Source: UBA7067 sp051880615 (GTDB lineage Bacteria; Bacillota; Clostridia; Oscillospirales; Acutalibacteraceae). Taken from it: a stretch of 18,784 nt of DNA. The stretch's first letter is position 1, and every line of letters starts with the position of its first letter. The DNA lies in NCBI GenBank assembly GCA_051880615.1, contig JBJEOH010000008.1:1-18784 (forward strand), read 5' to 3'. The position numbers and the translations under genes were made by a program. The notes beneath the pieces were generated by a model that saw nothing but the letters and a program-made list of their open reading frames with translations, ran no database searches and was not told the DNA's origin. Positions 7,144 to 13,975 of the stretch are shown piece after piece.

Positions 7144-7557
7144 TTATCTCAGCTTTTTAATTTTATCGGATATTTCTTTAAGCTCGTCTTTTGATAACTC
7201 CGGCAATTTTTCAAGCTTATCAACAAACAAAGAAATGCTGTCATCACGCTGTGAGAGTACCGTCTGATTATAAAAGCTGACAACAACCCCTGTTGCTATC
7301 GCCAGCACAAACAAAGAATATACGGTTAATAGTACGGAAAGAACCTTAGCAATTACCGATGTCACAATGATGTCGCCAAAACCGATAGTAGAGATAACAG
7401 CGTAGCAATACCATAACGCGTCAAAATATGTATTTATTTCCGGCTCAACCAGCATAATTATCAGCGCAGCGGCAAGCACAAATAAAACAAGTCCGGACAA
7501 AACCTTGTACGCCTTTGTACGCTTCATAACCAGATTAAAAATTTTCAGCTTTCGCAT
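7144..7557 (-). CDS. Two-TM potassium channel protein
   Basis: A 137-residue membrane protein. TM1 spans about residues 19-36, a pore loop carries the selectivity filter TIGFGD (57-62, the TVGYGD motif with conservative changes), TM2 spans about 69-93, and a charged cytoplasmic coiled-coil tail follows. This is the minimal ion-channel (Ion_trans_2) fold, acting as a tetramer in the plasma membrane; there is no RCK/TrkA regulatory domain. The ATG at 7557 has GAGGT six bases upstream, better than the more distal ATG at 7584. It stands alone between terminators. Confidence 0.85.
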   Translation of the reverse strand: MRKLKIFNLVMKRTKAYKVLSGLVLFVLAAALIIMLVEPEINTYFDALWYCYAVISTIGFGDIIVTSVIAKVLSVLLTVYSLFVLAIATGVVVSFYNQTVLSQRDDSISLFVDKLEKLPELSKDELKEISDKIKKLR

Positions 7558-7584
7558 ATTGTTACCTCGCATTTTTGCAAACAT

Positions 7585-7958
7585 TTTTTCAGAAATAATA
7601 TCTCAAAGTAATATTGAAAACTAATCGGTACTACATAATCAATCCTGAAAGCCTGACAATCAATACACAAAAAATTTAAAGACAAATATATGATATACAT
7701 TATCACTTGATTTTTACTAAATAATACAAACTACGGAAATAAACAGACCGGCAAGAACACCCCGCCGGTCTTAAAATGCAATTATTAATCAAATTAAATA
7801 ATCATTGGTCTCACTCTCTGTTTCGAAACTTTTTGCATATAATAACAAATATATAAGAAACTCTTAAGTTTATGTAACCAATCTCTGCAATAAAAATGCG
7901 TTCGGTTGCGAATTAAATGACGCACAACCATCAGTACGCTTTTAGGCGTCTTTAACGC
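7585..7958. other. Long intergenic stretch with a hairpin
   Basis: No gene is evident. AGACCGGC (7745-7752) and GCCGGTCT (7764-7771) form an 8-bp stem with an 11-base loop, related to the hairpin at 7000-7026. On the minus strand it is followed by TGTTTATTT and could end the unit running from the promoter at 8393. The rest is A+T-rich and otherwise featureless to me. Confidence 0.45.
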
Positions 7959-8186
7959 TTAACTCATATTCAAGCCATATGCTTGAAAAAATGTATTTTC
8001 AGCCGCTTGAGCATAAACACAATTTGAGCTTTCTAATGCTTTGAAATTTTTATCATATTTTCGGCCTACCCGAGAATACAATAGATTAATAATCAAATAA
8101 TCAAAATATTCAGTTGTAATTATTTCACTTGGCTCAACTTTAAATATTCGTACCCGTTTACGGGAAAATAAAAATGATGAACATTA
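7959..8186 (-). pseudogene. Orphan ORF fragment without clear start
   Basis: A minus-strand frame is open from about 8186 to a TAA at 7959 and reads like protein: VEPSEIITTEYFDYLI, YSRVGRKYDKNFKALES, NTFFQAYGLNMS. There is no ATG, GTG or TTG with a ribosome site at its head, and I do not recognise the family. It lies downstream of the 22-codon ORF and consensus promoter at 8265-8393, so it may be the 3' remnant of a gene whose middle was lost, or chance. Confidence 0.3.
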
Positions 8187-8264
8187 AAGTTAAAAAATAA
8201 ATAGATGGTATTTTTATTTTCTAATTGAATGTTTCTTGATTTTCTGTTAAATAATATTCTCAAG

Positions 8265-8333
8265 TCAGCCTTGTGAGCCAGAGCCCGCCTCAACGACGAA
8301 GCTCATAAAATTTTCCGGTGTCAGTTCGCCCAT
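8265..8333 (-). CDS. 22-residue small ORF behind a consensus promoter
   Basis: The peptide starts MGELTPENFMSFVVEAG and ends in a serine/glycine-rich tail. CTCCTT on the plus strand (8343-8348) gives AAGGAG nine bases before the ATG. It is the first ORF after the near-perfect promoter at 8366-8393. It could be a true small protein, a leader peptide, or the 5' remnant of a truncated gene. I do not recognise a family. The head looks like the start of a longer protein, which favours a remnant. Confidence 0.45.
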   Translation of the reverse strand: MGELTPENFMSFVVEAGSGSQG

Positions 8334-8365
8334 AGGACTCAGCTCCTTTCCTTAAGTTCAATTAC

Positions 8366-8393
8366 ATTATAACACAAATTTTGCTATTGTCAA
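8366..8393 (-). promoter_or_regulatory. Consensus sigma-A promoter on the minus strand
   Basis: TTGACA (8393-8388) and TATAAT (8371-8366) are both perfect consensus hexamers with a 16-base spacer. It is one of the strongest-looking promoters in the window, followed by AAGGAG and the 22-codon ORF. Confidence 0.8.
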
Positions 8394-8457
8394 TACTTTT
8401 TTTCAACTTTATTATTTTTTTTAGTAAATTTTTTCTCAAATAAATTTAATATTCCTC

Positions 8458-8486
8458 TTGACTTAAAACGACATAAAGGTTAAAAT
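8458..8486 (+). promoter_or_regulatory. Promoter of the DUF1292 gene
   Basis: TTGACT (8458-8463), a 17-base spacer and TAAAAT (8481-8486) make a good sigma-A promoter, 32 bases ahead of the start at 8519. Confidence 0.75.
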
Positions 8487-8518
8487 ACATATATGAAACA
8501 GTGAAAGGGAATGATATT

Positions 8519-8830
8519 ATGGATAATGAGTTTGAAGCAGATTTGCTCACCTTGATTGACGAGGACGGAAAGGAACAGCAGTTTGAAATTCTTGACATTA
8601 TTGAGCAGGATGATAAAAGCTACTTTGCCCTCTATCCGGTCTTTGATTCACCAGAGGAGGAGCTTGAATCTGACGGAGTTTACTATATTTTCGAAACTGT
8701 TGAAGAGGACGGCGAAGAACTTCTTGTTGAGGTTGAGGATGAAGAGCTCAGCCAGAGTCTTGCCGAAATTTTCGAGGACCATTTTGAAAATATGTATGCT
8801 GACGACGAAGTAGAAAGCGACGAAGTTTAA
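8519..8830 (+). CDS. DUF1292 domain-containing protein
   Basis: A 103-residue, very acidic cytoplasmic protein. LLTLIDEDGKEQQFEILDIIE followed by KSYFALYPV and YYIFE is the DUF1292 (YrzB-like) pattern, a small beta-rich domain widespread in Firmicutes with no established function. The ATG at 8519 is chosen over the GTG at 8501 because AAAGGGA lies eight bases before it. Its own promoter precedes it and the 6S RNA gene follows immediately. Confidence 0.85.
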   Translation: MDNEFEADLLTLIDEDGKEQQFEILDIIEQDDKSYFALYPVFDSPEEELESDGVYYIFETVEEDGEELLVEVEDEELSQSLAEIFEDHFENMYADDEVESDEV

Positions 8831-8832
8831 TT

Positions 8833-9026
8833 TTGTCCTTTGCCTGCCTGATTCGTGAATTGTGTTCATATAACCCTACAACTCTTATTTTGGGAGTCCT
8901 CCTCCCTTGAGGGATTGCAGACCTCCCGCTTTGCGGACGAAGGGAGCGTGAAATCAAGGGGCGACACCCACCTGTCTTTTCGTAGGCAGGTTATAATTGC
9001 ACAATACGGTCAGGCGGGTTTTTATT
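8833..9026 (+). ncRNA. ssrS: 6S RNA
   Basis: The segment folds into the 6S RNA shape. A closing stem pairs CCTGCCTGA (from about 8841) with TCAGGCGGG (ending about 9018), continued by ATTGTG with CACAAT. A bubble has a small side hairpin, ACCTGTCT with AGGCAGGT, on its 3' side, as Firmicutes 6S RNAs often do. A long apical arm is closed by CCCTTGA with TCAAGGG and CTCCC with GGGAG. The 3' end runs into TTTTTATTT. 6S RNA binds the sigma-A RNA polymerase holoenzyme by imitating an open promoter and tunes transcription in slow growth. Exact ends are uncertain by several bases. Confidence 0.78.
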
Positions 9027-9033
9027 TAAAACC

Positions 9034-9063
9034 AGGGTCATTGCTCAGGCAGTGACCTTTTTT
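9034..9063 (+). terminator. Rho-independent terminator after 6S RNA
   Basis: GGTCATTGC (9036-9044) pairs with GCAGTGACC (9049-9057) around loop TCAG, followed by six T residues (9058-9063). This is a textbook terminator between 6S RNA and the TauE/SafE genes. Confidence 0.88.
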
Positions 9064-9098
9064 GTTGCATTAATTCATCATTTAAGGTCACAATAATA

Positions 9099-9473
9099 AT
9101 GGTGATATGTGTGAAGGAGAGTAAAAAAACCAAGCTTTTAACTGCATTCGGCGGACTTGCAACAGGCTTTTTTAACGGGCTTTTAGGGGCAGGCGGCGGA
9201 ATGATAGCCATGCCGTTTCTATCCCGTCGGTTAGAAGCAAAGAATGCTCACGCAAGCTGTGTTGCAGTTATTCTTCCGATTTGCACAGCAAGTGCCGTCG
9301 GGTATCTGATGAGAGGTGCAGTTATGATAAGTGATGTCATCCCATATGTTTTGTGGGGACTTCTCGGCGCTGTCATAGGCACATTTCTACTGAAAAAGCT
9401 CAGCAACAATATTATCAGAAAAATTTTCGCTATATTTATGCTGTGGGCAGGGATAAGATTGATATGGAAATAG
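9099..9473 (+). CDS. TauE/SafE half-size permease, first copy
   Basis: A 124-residue membrane protein with three to four predicted segments. The glycine-rich motif GLLGAGGGMIAMPFL near the N terminus is the repeat signature of the TauE/SafE (TSUP) family, which exports or imports sulfur-containing anions such as sulfite, sulfoacetate or thiosulfate. The family normally has about 250 residues in two repeats; here each repeat is a separate gene, and the next gene carries the second. The start is not certain: AAGG lies about 11 bases before the ATG at 9099 and a GTG at 9111 is possible. The substrate is unknown. Confidence 0.8.
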   Translation: MVICVKESKKTKLLTAFGGLATGFFNGLLGAGGGMIAMPFLSRRLEAKNAHASCVAVILPICTASAVGYLMRGAVMISDVIPYVLWGLLGAVIGTFLLKKLSNNIIRKIFAIFMLWAGIRLIWK

Positions 9474-9853
9474 TCTATGGAGCGCTTGCCGCTTTTTTTG
9501 CCGGAGTATTCAGCTCAATGGGAATGGGCGGCGGAGGAATATTGATTATTTATTTCGGACTTTGCACATCTGTGCCACAGCTCACTTCACAAGGTATTAA
9601 TGTGCTGTTTTTTATTCCTATAGCTGCCTTATCTGTCATTATTTATCACATTAAGGGTCTTATCGACTGGAAAACCGCTCTCCCCTTTGCTGCGTTTGGA
9701 ATTATATCTTCACTTGCCGGCAGCTATCTTGCAACAATTATCGACGGAAACATTCTATCAAAGCTTTTCGGAATTCTTTTTCTGATTATGGGCGTCAGAC
9801 AGCTTTTCAGCAAATCAAAATGTAATAAAAAAAACGATTATCGCACAAAGTGA
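9464..9853 (+). CDS. TauE/SafE half-size permease, second copy
   Basis: A 129-residue membrane protein that starts MEIVYGALAAFFAGVF, with the family motif SSMGMGGGGILIIYF. The ATG at 9464 overlaps the end of the first half by ten bases in another frame, so translation is probably coupled. It presumably pairs with the first half to form one transporter with inverted repeats. The reading frame is open further upstream, but that part lies inside the first gene and has no membrane character. No terminator is seen after it. Confidence 0.8.
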   Translation: MEIVYGALAAFFAGVFSSMGMGGGGILIIYFGLCTSVPQLTSQGINVLFFIPIAALSVIIYHIKGLIDWKTALPFAAFGIISSLAGSYLATIIDGNILSKLFGILFLIMGVRQLFSKSKCNKKNDYRTK

Positions 9854-9899
9854 AATAAATATAAATTTAGAAATAAAAATTAAAATAATATAGTATTCT

Positions 9900-9919
9900 A
9901 CACGCAATCGTGTTATAAT
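9900..9919 (+). promoter_or_regulatory. gpsA promoter with dyad
   Basis: TATAAT (9914-9919) is a perfect -10; no convincing -35 is present. ACACG (9900-9904) and CGTGT (9909-9913) form an inverted repeat directly upstream of the -10, in the spacer position, a plausible repressor or activator site. Confidence 0.45.
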
Positions 9920-9949
9920 TTTAATATAAATTTTTCGGATGGTGATTAT

Positions 9950-10918
9950 GTGAATATATCTGTATTGGGATGCGGTCGCTGGGGTTCCTGCATCGCTTGG
10001 TATCTTGACAAAATAGGAAACAATGTATATTCTTGGGGGCTTACCGAGGCGCCTGATTTTCAGCAGCTAAAAAAAGAGCATAAAAACGAATATCTGGAAT
10101 TTTCGCCGCAAACAACGGTAACAGACGACCTTGAAGCGGCACTTGCACACGGCGAGATTATAATAATCTCGATAAGCTCGCAAAATCTTCGCAGCTTTTT
10201 ACAGAGAGTCAATAAATACCCGCTTGAGGGCAAAATTTTTGTTCTCTGTATGAAGGGAATTGAGCAAACAACCGGCAAGCGACTAACCGAGGTTTTTGAG
10301 GAATACATAGACTCTGACAAAACGCCTGTGGCGGTCTGGGTAGGTCCAGGGCATCCGCAGGATTATGTAAAGGGAATTCCAAACTGCATGGTAATAGACA
10401 GCAAGAACGACGCTGTAAAGAAACATCTGGTTGACAGCTTCAACAGCGAGCTTATCAGATTTTATATCGGCAATGATTTAATCGGAACAGAGGTTGGCGC
10501 GGCGGCAAAAAATGTTGTCGGTCTTGCAGCAGGTATGCTCGACGGACTGCACTGCACATCGCTCAAGGGTGCGCTTATGGCGAGAGGAACGAGAGAGATT
10601 TCACGCCTTATAGGCGCTATGGGCGGCAACGAAATGTCAGCATACGGTCTTTGTCACTTGGGCGACTACGAAGCGACTCTCTTTTCGCAGTGGAGCCACA
10701 ACAGGCGCTACGGCGAAATGTTCGTGCAGGGTGAACACTTTGAAAAGCTTGCAGAGGGTGTTTATACAACAACAGCATTGCTCAGACTCGGCGAAAAGTA
10801 TAATGTGGATTTGCCGATTGCAAAGGCTGTATACGATGTACTGCATACCGATAAAAAACCGATGGACATTTTGTCCGCACTGTTCCTCAGAAGCATTAAG
10901 CGTGAGTTTGAAAAATAG
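9950..10918 (+). CDS. gpsA: NAD(P)-dependent glycerol-3-phosphate dehydrogenase
   Basis: A 322-residue cytoplasmic enzyme that makes sn-glycerol 3-phosphate from dihydroxyacetone phosphate for phospholipid synthesis. The Rossmann motif GCGRWG is at residues 7-12, VWVGPGHPQDYVKG replaces the usual SGPSFA-type loop, and the substrate-binding lysine is in EVGAAAKNVVGLAAG. The C-terminal half has the family's helical domain with ALMARGTREISRL. Length is near the family norm (about 330). The start is a GTG at 9950 preceded by GGATGG; an ATG two bases earlier runs into a stop. The departure in the glycine-serine loop suggests a divergent subfamily of GpsA-like enzymes. Confidence 0.85.
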   Translation: MNISVLGCGRWGSCIAWYLDKIGNNVYSWGLTEAPDFQQLKKEHKNEYLEFSPQTTVTDDLEAALAHGEIIIISISSQNLRSFLQRVNKYPLEGKIFVLCMKGIEQTTGKRLTEVFEEYIDSDKTPVAVWVGPGHPQDYVKGIPNCMVIDSKNDAVKKHLVDSFNSELIRFYIGNDLIGTEVGAAAKNVVGLAAGMLDGLHCTSLKGALMARGTREISRLIGAMGGNEMSAYGLCHLGDYEATLFSQWSHNRRYGEMFVQGEHFEKLAEGVYTTTALLRLGEKYNVDLPIAKAVYDVLHTDKKPMDILSALFLRSIKREFEK

Positions 10919-10955
10919 TAATTCTCGATTAACAGACTAAAGGCACTAATTGTAA

Positions 10956-11003
10956 GGGCTGCTGCAAATTTTACTCATTTGCAGCAGCCCCACATTTTTA
11001 TTT
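10956..11003 (+). terminator. Terminator after gpsA
   Basis: GGGCTGCTGCAAA (10956-10968) and TTTGCAGCAGCCC (10978-10990) form a perfect 13-bp stem with a 9-base loop, followed by CACATTTTTATTTT. Confidence 0.88.
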
Positions 11004-11111
11004 TACCAGTTCATAAAGCTTGACATCACTTGTCCAGTTGCGGTACATCATCTCGGCATCACCTTCTCTGAACGGGCGTAAAACCAGTCTGTCTGTTGTC
11101 AATGTACTCAT
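10998..11111 (-). pseudogene. GNAT acetyltransferase, N-terminal fragment
   Basis: A 37-codon ORF begins MSTLTTDRLVLRPFREGDAE and continues MMYRNWTSDVKLYELVK before a TAA. This is the first strand and helix of a RimJ/L-type GNAT acetyltransferase (normally about 170 residues). The acetyl-CoA binding region is missing. Its stop lies in the tail of the gpsA terminator, so the truncation abuts gpsA. It is followed, on the same strand and upstream, by further broken genes at 11150-11897. Confidence 0.7.
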
Positions 11112-11149
11112 TAAAATTCCTCTTTTTTTACAGTTTTAGATATTTTCTC

Positions 11150-11632
11150 TTATTGTCCTTCTCTTATAAACGGATACTCTATCTTTTTATCAAGCAATTT
11201 TGAATAGGCCGCTACTTTACGAAATGTATTTCCCATCATTTCGTGTTCACGATAATATCTGATTTTATCCATATCAAAATCAGCATAGAACAGACCTTCT
11301 GTTTTATCATCAGCAAGCAACAGTGTGTTGTCAACGCATATACCATTTTTGTCCCAACATATAGGACTGAACGCACAAGAGTTGCCTGTATTAAAGCCGT
11401 TTGGATTAGCCATTGCTACACCGCACATATTTTCATATGCTCTTGTAGATAAGGCTTGAACACGAGGCTTCATACTTCCGCAATCATTTGGAACTAAAAT
11501 TATTTCAGCACCTTTCAGCATAAGAACTCTTGCACTTTCTGGATATTCCTTATCATAGCAAATCATTATTCCGATTTTTACACCGTCACAATCGCAGACC
11601 TTAAATTCTTCGCCTGATTCAAGTGCCTTTTC
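11150..11632 (-). pseudogene. Carbon-nitrogen hydrolase (nitrilase family), C-terminal fragment
   Basis: The frame from about 11632 reads ALESGEEFKVCDCDGVKIG and then IMICYDKEYPESARVLMLKG, the region around the catalytic cysteine of nitrilase-superfamily amidases. It continues to the natural end (YREHEMMGNTFRKVAAYSKLL, stop at 11150). The N-terminal half with the catalytic glutamate and lysine is missing. At its 5' end it is fused out of frame to a GNAT remnant, at a short GGAAAAGGC tract. An ATG at 11566 could start a peptide but not an active enzyme. Confidence 0.78.
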
Positions 11633-11897
11633 CTATGTAGTAAGCGTGGGTTACAACATTTTCTATAAAAGCATAGGGTCGGATATTTCTTGTAAGATTT
11701 GGAATTATAACGCACACGCAGGAAGAAACAATTTTGCCGTCAACCTCACAAACAATAATATGATGATTTTCGTCGTTACAAATTGTATTCCATGTTTTCT
11801 CTAAATGTTCGCTATGCTCAGGAACACCCAGTTCGTGTAAGTGGGTATATAATTCAAGCAACTCATTCAGTTCGTTTATTTTGATTTCTCTAATCAT
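11619..11897 (-). pseudogene. GNAT acetyltransferase truncated at the acetyl-CoA loop
   Basis: The frame starts MIREIKINELNELLELY (ATG at 11897, with GGTGAT upstream; an ATG at 11939 is also in frame). It reads as a GNAT fold through CEVDGKIVSSCVCVIIPN and AFIENVVTHAYYIGKGT, then stops at 11619. The family would continue from IENVVTHxxYRGKGxG into the acetyl-CoA binding loop and the last helices, about 50 residues more. The loss point coincides with the fusion to the nitrilase remnant. Enzymatic activity is unlikely. Confidence 0.75.
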
Positions 11898-12038
11898 TTT
11901 CATCACCGTAATTATGCACATTCTGTAATATATATTCAAACTCTACCATAAAAGCAGGAACATAGCAATTAAATTATACTACAGAAAGCACTAACCGGGC
12001 AACCCTTTTGGCAACGCCAGATAAGGAAGTTTTTATGT

Positions 12039-12085
12039 AGGGTACAGTGTAACTCAGTAAAATGGGTTACACCATACCCTTTTTT
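12039..12085 (+). terminator. Hairpin with T-run, plus-strand direction
   Basis: AGGGTA with TACCCT and TGTAAC with GTTACA pair across a 3x3 internal mismatch (12039-12080), followed by six T residues. Nothing on the plus strand needs it, so it may be a relic of the mobile element whose recombinase remnant lies next to it. Its GTGTAAC/GTTACAC core resembles the hairpin at 18570. Confidence 0.5.
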
Positions 12086-12086
12086 C

Positions 12087-12299
12087 TTATGCTACAAAGC
12101 GGAAGTCCTGCGGGTTTGCCCGTATTTCCTCCATCATAGCAAGAATTTCCTGTTCGGTTGGAATATCTATCATACCAACCGCAGTAAAGTAAATATCTTC
12201 CTCTAAGGTCTGTCTGCTGTCGGCAACCTCCTGCGTTAGTACTTTCTGCTCCTTCTCATAGCTTTGAAGCATTTTAGAAAAGCGTTCATCGGAGAGTAT
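12087..12299 (-). pseudogene. Serine recombinase C-terminal remnant with internal deletion
   Basis: The frame reads LSDERFSKMLQSYEKEQKVL and then TQEVADSRQTLE, the coiled-coil part of Tn4451/TnpX-type large serine recombinases. It then jumps to EDIYFTAVGMIDIPTEQEI and NPQDFRFVA, the typical end of the same proteins. The catalytic domain is absent and, compared with the family as I know it, several dozen residues between the two parts are also missing. An ATG at 12272 is internal to the homology and is not a real start. It marks a former mobile element left of the sulfur/redox operon. Confidence 0.65.
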
Positions 12300-12424
12300 T
12301 AGCGAATTTATGAGTTACTAATAAATTTCATAGTTATATGATGCATGAAAATTTTCACACAATTAAGCATACTTGATTAAATGCTTGTTGCTATCAAATC
12401 AACAACGAATTTGTCTTTATTTAA

Positions 12425-12478
12425 TTTTTCAAGAATATTGAAAAACAAATTAAAATATGGTTTAATCGACATATGTCG
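12425..12478 (+). promoter_or_regulatory. Operon promoter with two palindromes
   Basis: TTGAAA (12438-12443), a 17-base spacer and TTTAAT (12461-12466) form a sigma-A promoter. TTTTTCAA/TTGAAAAA (12425-12445, 5-base spacer) is a perfect dyad across the -35, and CGACATATGTCG (12467-12478) is a perfect 12-base palindrome just after the -10. Either may be an operator, and the Crp/Fnr protein encoded second in the operon is an obvious candidate for the first. Confidence 0.6.
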
Positions 12479-12493
12479 GAAAGGAGTGACGGT

Positions 12494-13228
12494 ATGCCAA
12501 GACCACAGAGATGTAGGCGAGTTTGTTCGGAACCGCAGTTTCTTTGTTTTTCTCCGGGTGGTGTAGAACAGCCGGAAGAAAATGTACTTACTGTAGACGA
12601 ATATGAGGTAATTCGTTTAGTTGACTATGAGAAAAAAAGTCATGAGCAATGTGCCGCCTTGATGAATATTTCAAGAACGACGGTTACAGAAATATACGAA
12701 AAAGCCCGATATAAAATTGCAGAATGTTTGGTTCAGGGCAAACGACTCAGTATAAACGGAGGCAATTACCAAATCTGCCCCGGACAGAGAAGTTGCTTTG
12801 GTAAGCCGTGTAGAAAAGAAAGAATACTATCAGAAAAAGGAGAACATACGATGAGGATTGCAGTAACATATGAAAACGGCGAAATTTTTCAGCACTTTGG
12901 TCACACGAAGAAATTCAAAGTCTATGATATTGAAGACGGTGAGATTTTATCTTCTCGGGTTGTTGACTCTGAAGGCTTCGGTCACGGCGCATTGGCAGAA
13001 TTTCTATTTAACAACGGAATTGATGTATTGATTTGCGGAGGCATCGGAGGCGGTGCTCAGACCGCTCTTAGAAGTGCCGGAATTAAATTATACGCAGGCG
13101 TCTCAGGCAGTGCCGATGATGCGGTACAATCACTGCTGGACGGAAAGCTTAACTATAATCCAAATGTTATGTGCAATCACCACGGCCATGAAGAAGGCCA
13201 TAGCTGTGGAAATAAAGGGTGTCATTGA
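12494..13228 (+). CDS. DUF134 - NifX/NafY-type domain fusion protein
   Basis: A 244-residue protein. Residues 1-100 are DUF134: MPRPQRCRRVC, then VDEYEVIRLVDYE, then a helix-turn-helix-like MNISRTTVTEIYEKAR, ending in a cysteine-rich ICPGQRSCFGKPC. Residues 120-235 are a dinitrogenase iron-molybdenum cofactor-type domain (MRIAVTYENGEIFQHFGHTKKF; GIDVLICGGIGGGAQ). The tail HHGHEEGHSCGNKGCH looks metal-binding. The ATG at 12494 has AAAGGAG eight bases upstream. A second AAAAAGGAG lies before Met120, so the NifX-like half may also be made alone. DUF134 proteins are predicted DNA-binding, so a metal- or sulfur-responsive regulator is a reasonable guess. Its stop overlaps the next start by one base. 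Confidence 0.82.
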   Translation: MPRPQRCRRVCSEPQFLCFSPGGVEQPEENVLTVDEYEVIRLVDYEKKSHEQCAALMNISRTTVTEIYEKARYKIAECLVQGKRLSINGGNYQICPGQRSCFGKPCRKERILSEKGEHTMRIAVTYENGEIFQHFGHTKKFKVYDIEDGEILSSRVVDSEGFGHGALAEFLFNNGIDVLICGGIGGGAQTALRSAGIKLYAGVSGSADDAVQSLLDGKLNYNPNVMCNHHGHEEGHSCGNKGCH

Positions 13229-13893
13229 TGGAAATAGAAGCAACTCTTACAAAGTTACCGTTTTGGGATAATTTATCGGAACAAGAAAGAACATTAACAA
13301 AATGTGGAGCAACGCACCGTACTTATGAGAAAGGCGTTTACATTTTTGATTACAGCGATTCCTGCATGGGTATGGTGTATATTCAAAAAGGCTCTATTCG
13401 TGTTTTTATCACTTCCGAAGAAGGGCGGGAAGTCACTCTCTTTCATATATCTGAGGGCGACTGTTGTGTATTCTCGTCTGCCTGTGTCATCGGTGGCGTC
13501 ACTCTTGATGTACAGATGGTTGCAGAAGGTGAAGTAGAATTATTGGCAATTCACGCCGGAACTGTCGCAAAGTTGATGGAGTCTAATATTCATTTCAAAT
13601 GTTTTATTTATGAGTTGGCTGCTAAACGGTATTCAACCGTAGTTTGGGTTATGCAACAAATACTCTTTGCTCATTTTGATGAACGAATGGCAAGATTTCT
13701 TTTATCCCGATATGAAAAAACAGGTGACAACACCATTCGCATGACGCAGGAAGCAATGGCGCAGGAGGTCAATTCTGCCCGTGAGGTTGTTGCCCGGATG
13801 CTCAGGCAGTTTGAATCAGACGGATTGATTGAACTGAACCGTGGAATTGTTATACTCAAAAATATAGAATTACTAAAAAATATTGCCGAATGA
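13228..13893 (+). CDS. Crp/Fnr family transcriptional regulator
   Basis: A 221-residue regulator. The cyclic-nucleotide-binding-type beta barrel covers about residues 10-125, a dimerisation helix follows, and the C-terminal winged helix-turn-helix (MTQEAMAQEVNSAREVVARML) is the HTH_Crp type. Cysteines 79, 80 and 86 in GDCCVFSSAC, plus 26 and 46, are notable; the pattern is not the N-terminal four-cysteine iron-sulfur cluster of classical FNR. They could sense redox state or persulfides. The ATG at 13228 shares one base with the stop of the DUF134 gene, so the two are translationally coupled. Likely regulator of this operon. Confidence 0.88.
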   Translation: MEIEATLTKLPFWDNLSEQERTLTKCGATHRTYEKGVYIFDYSDSCMGMVYIQKGSIRVFITSEEGREVTLFHISEGDCCVFSSACVIGGVTLDVQMVAEGEVELLAIHAGTVAKLMESNIHFKCFIYELAAKRYSTVVWVMQQILFAHFDERMARFLLSRYEKTGDNTIRMTQEAMAQEVNSAREVVARMLRQFESDGLIELNRGIVILKNIELLKNIAE

Positions 13894-13903
13894 GACTCAG
13901 TTA

Positions 13904-13932
13904 CAGAAACGGAATGCTCTTGCAAGTATAAT
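13904..13932 (+). promoter_or_regulatory. Possible internal promoter before trxA
   Basis: TATAAT at 13927-13932 is a perfect -10 in the 82-base gap between the regulator and trxA, the largest gap in the operon. The matching -35 region (around 13904) is poor, so it may need an activator such as the Crp/Fnr protein. Confidence 0.4.
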
Positions 13933-13975
13933 AGAAATACAAACAAATAATTTTACTTCCAAGGAGGATTTCAAT

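Noticed and set aside
7969..7987. TTCAAGC/GCTTGAA hairpin as terminator
   Set aside because: On the plus strand it is followed by A residues, and on the minus strand the T-run precedes it; the position and tail do not fit a terminator.
8556..8813. 85-codon ORF in a second frame over DUF1292
   Set aside because: It lies fully inside the DUF1292 gene, has no ribosome site, and its lysine/arginine-rich composition mirrors the acidic sense codons.
12381..12566. 61-codon ORF over the operon promoter
   Set aside because: It has no ribosome site, covers the promoter and palindromes, and ends inside the DUF134 gene.
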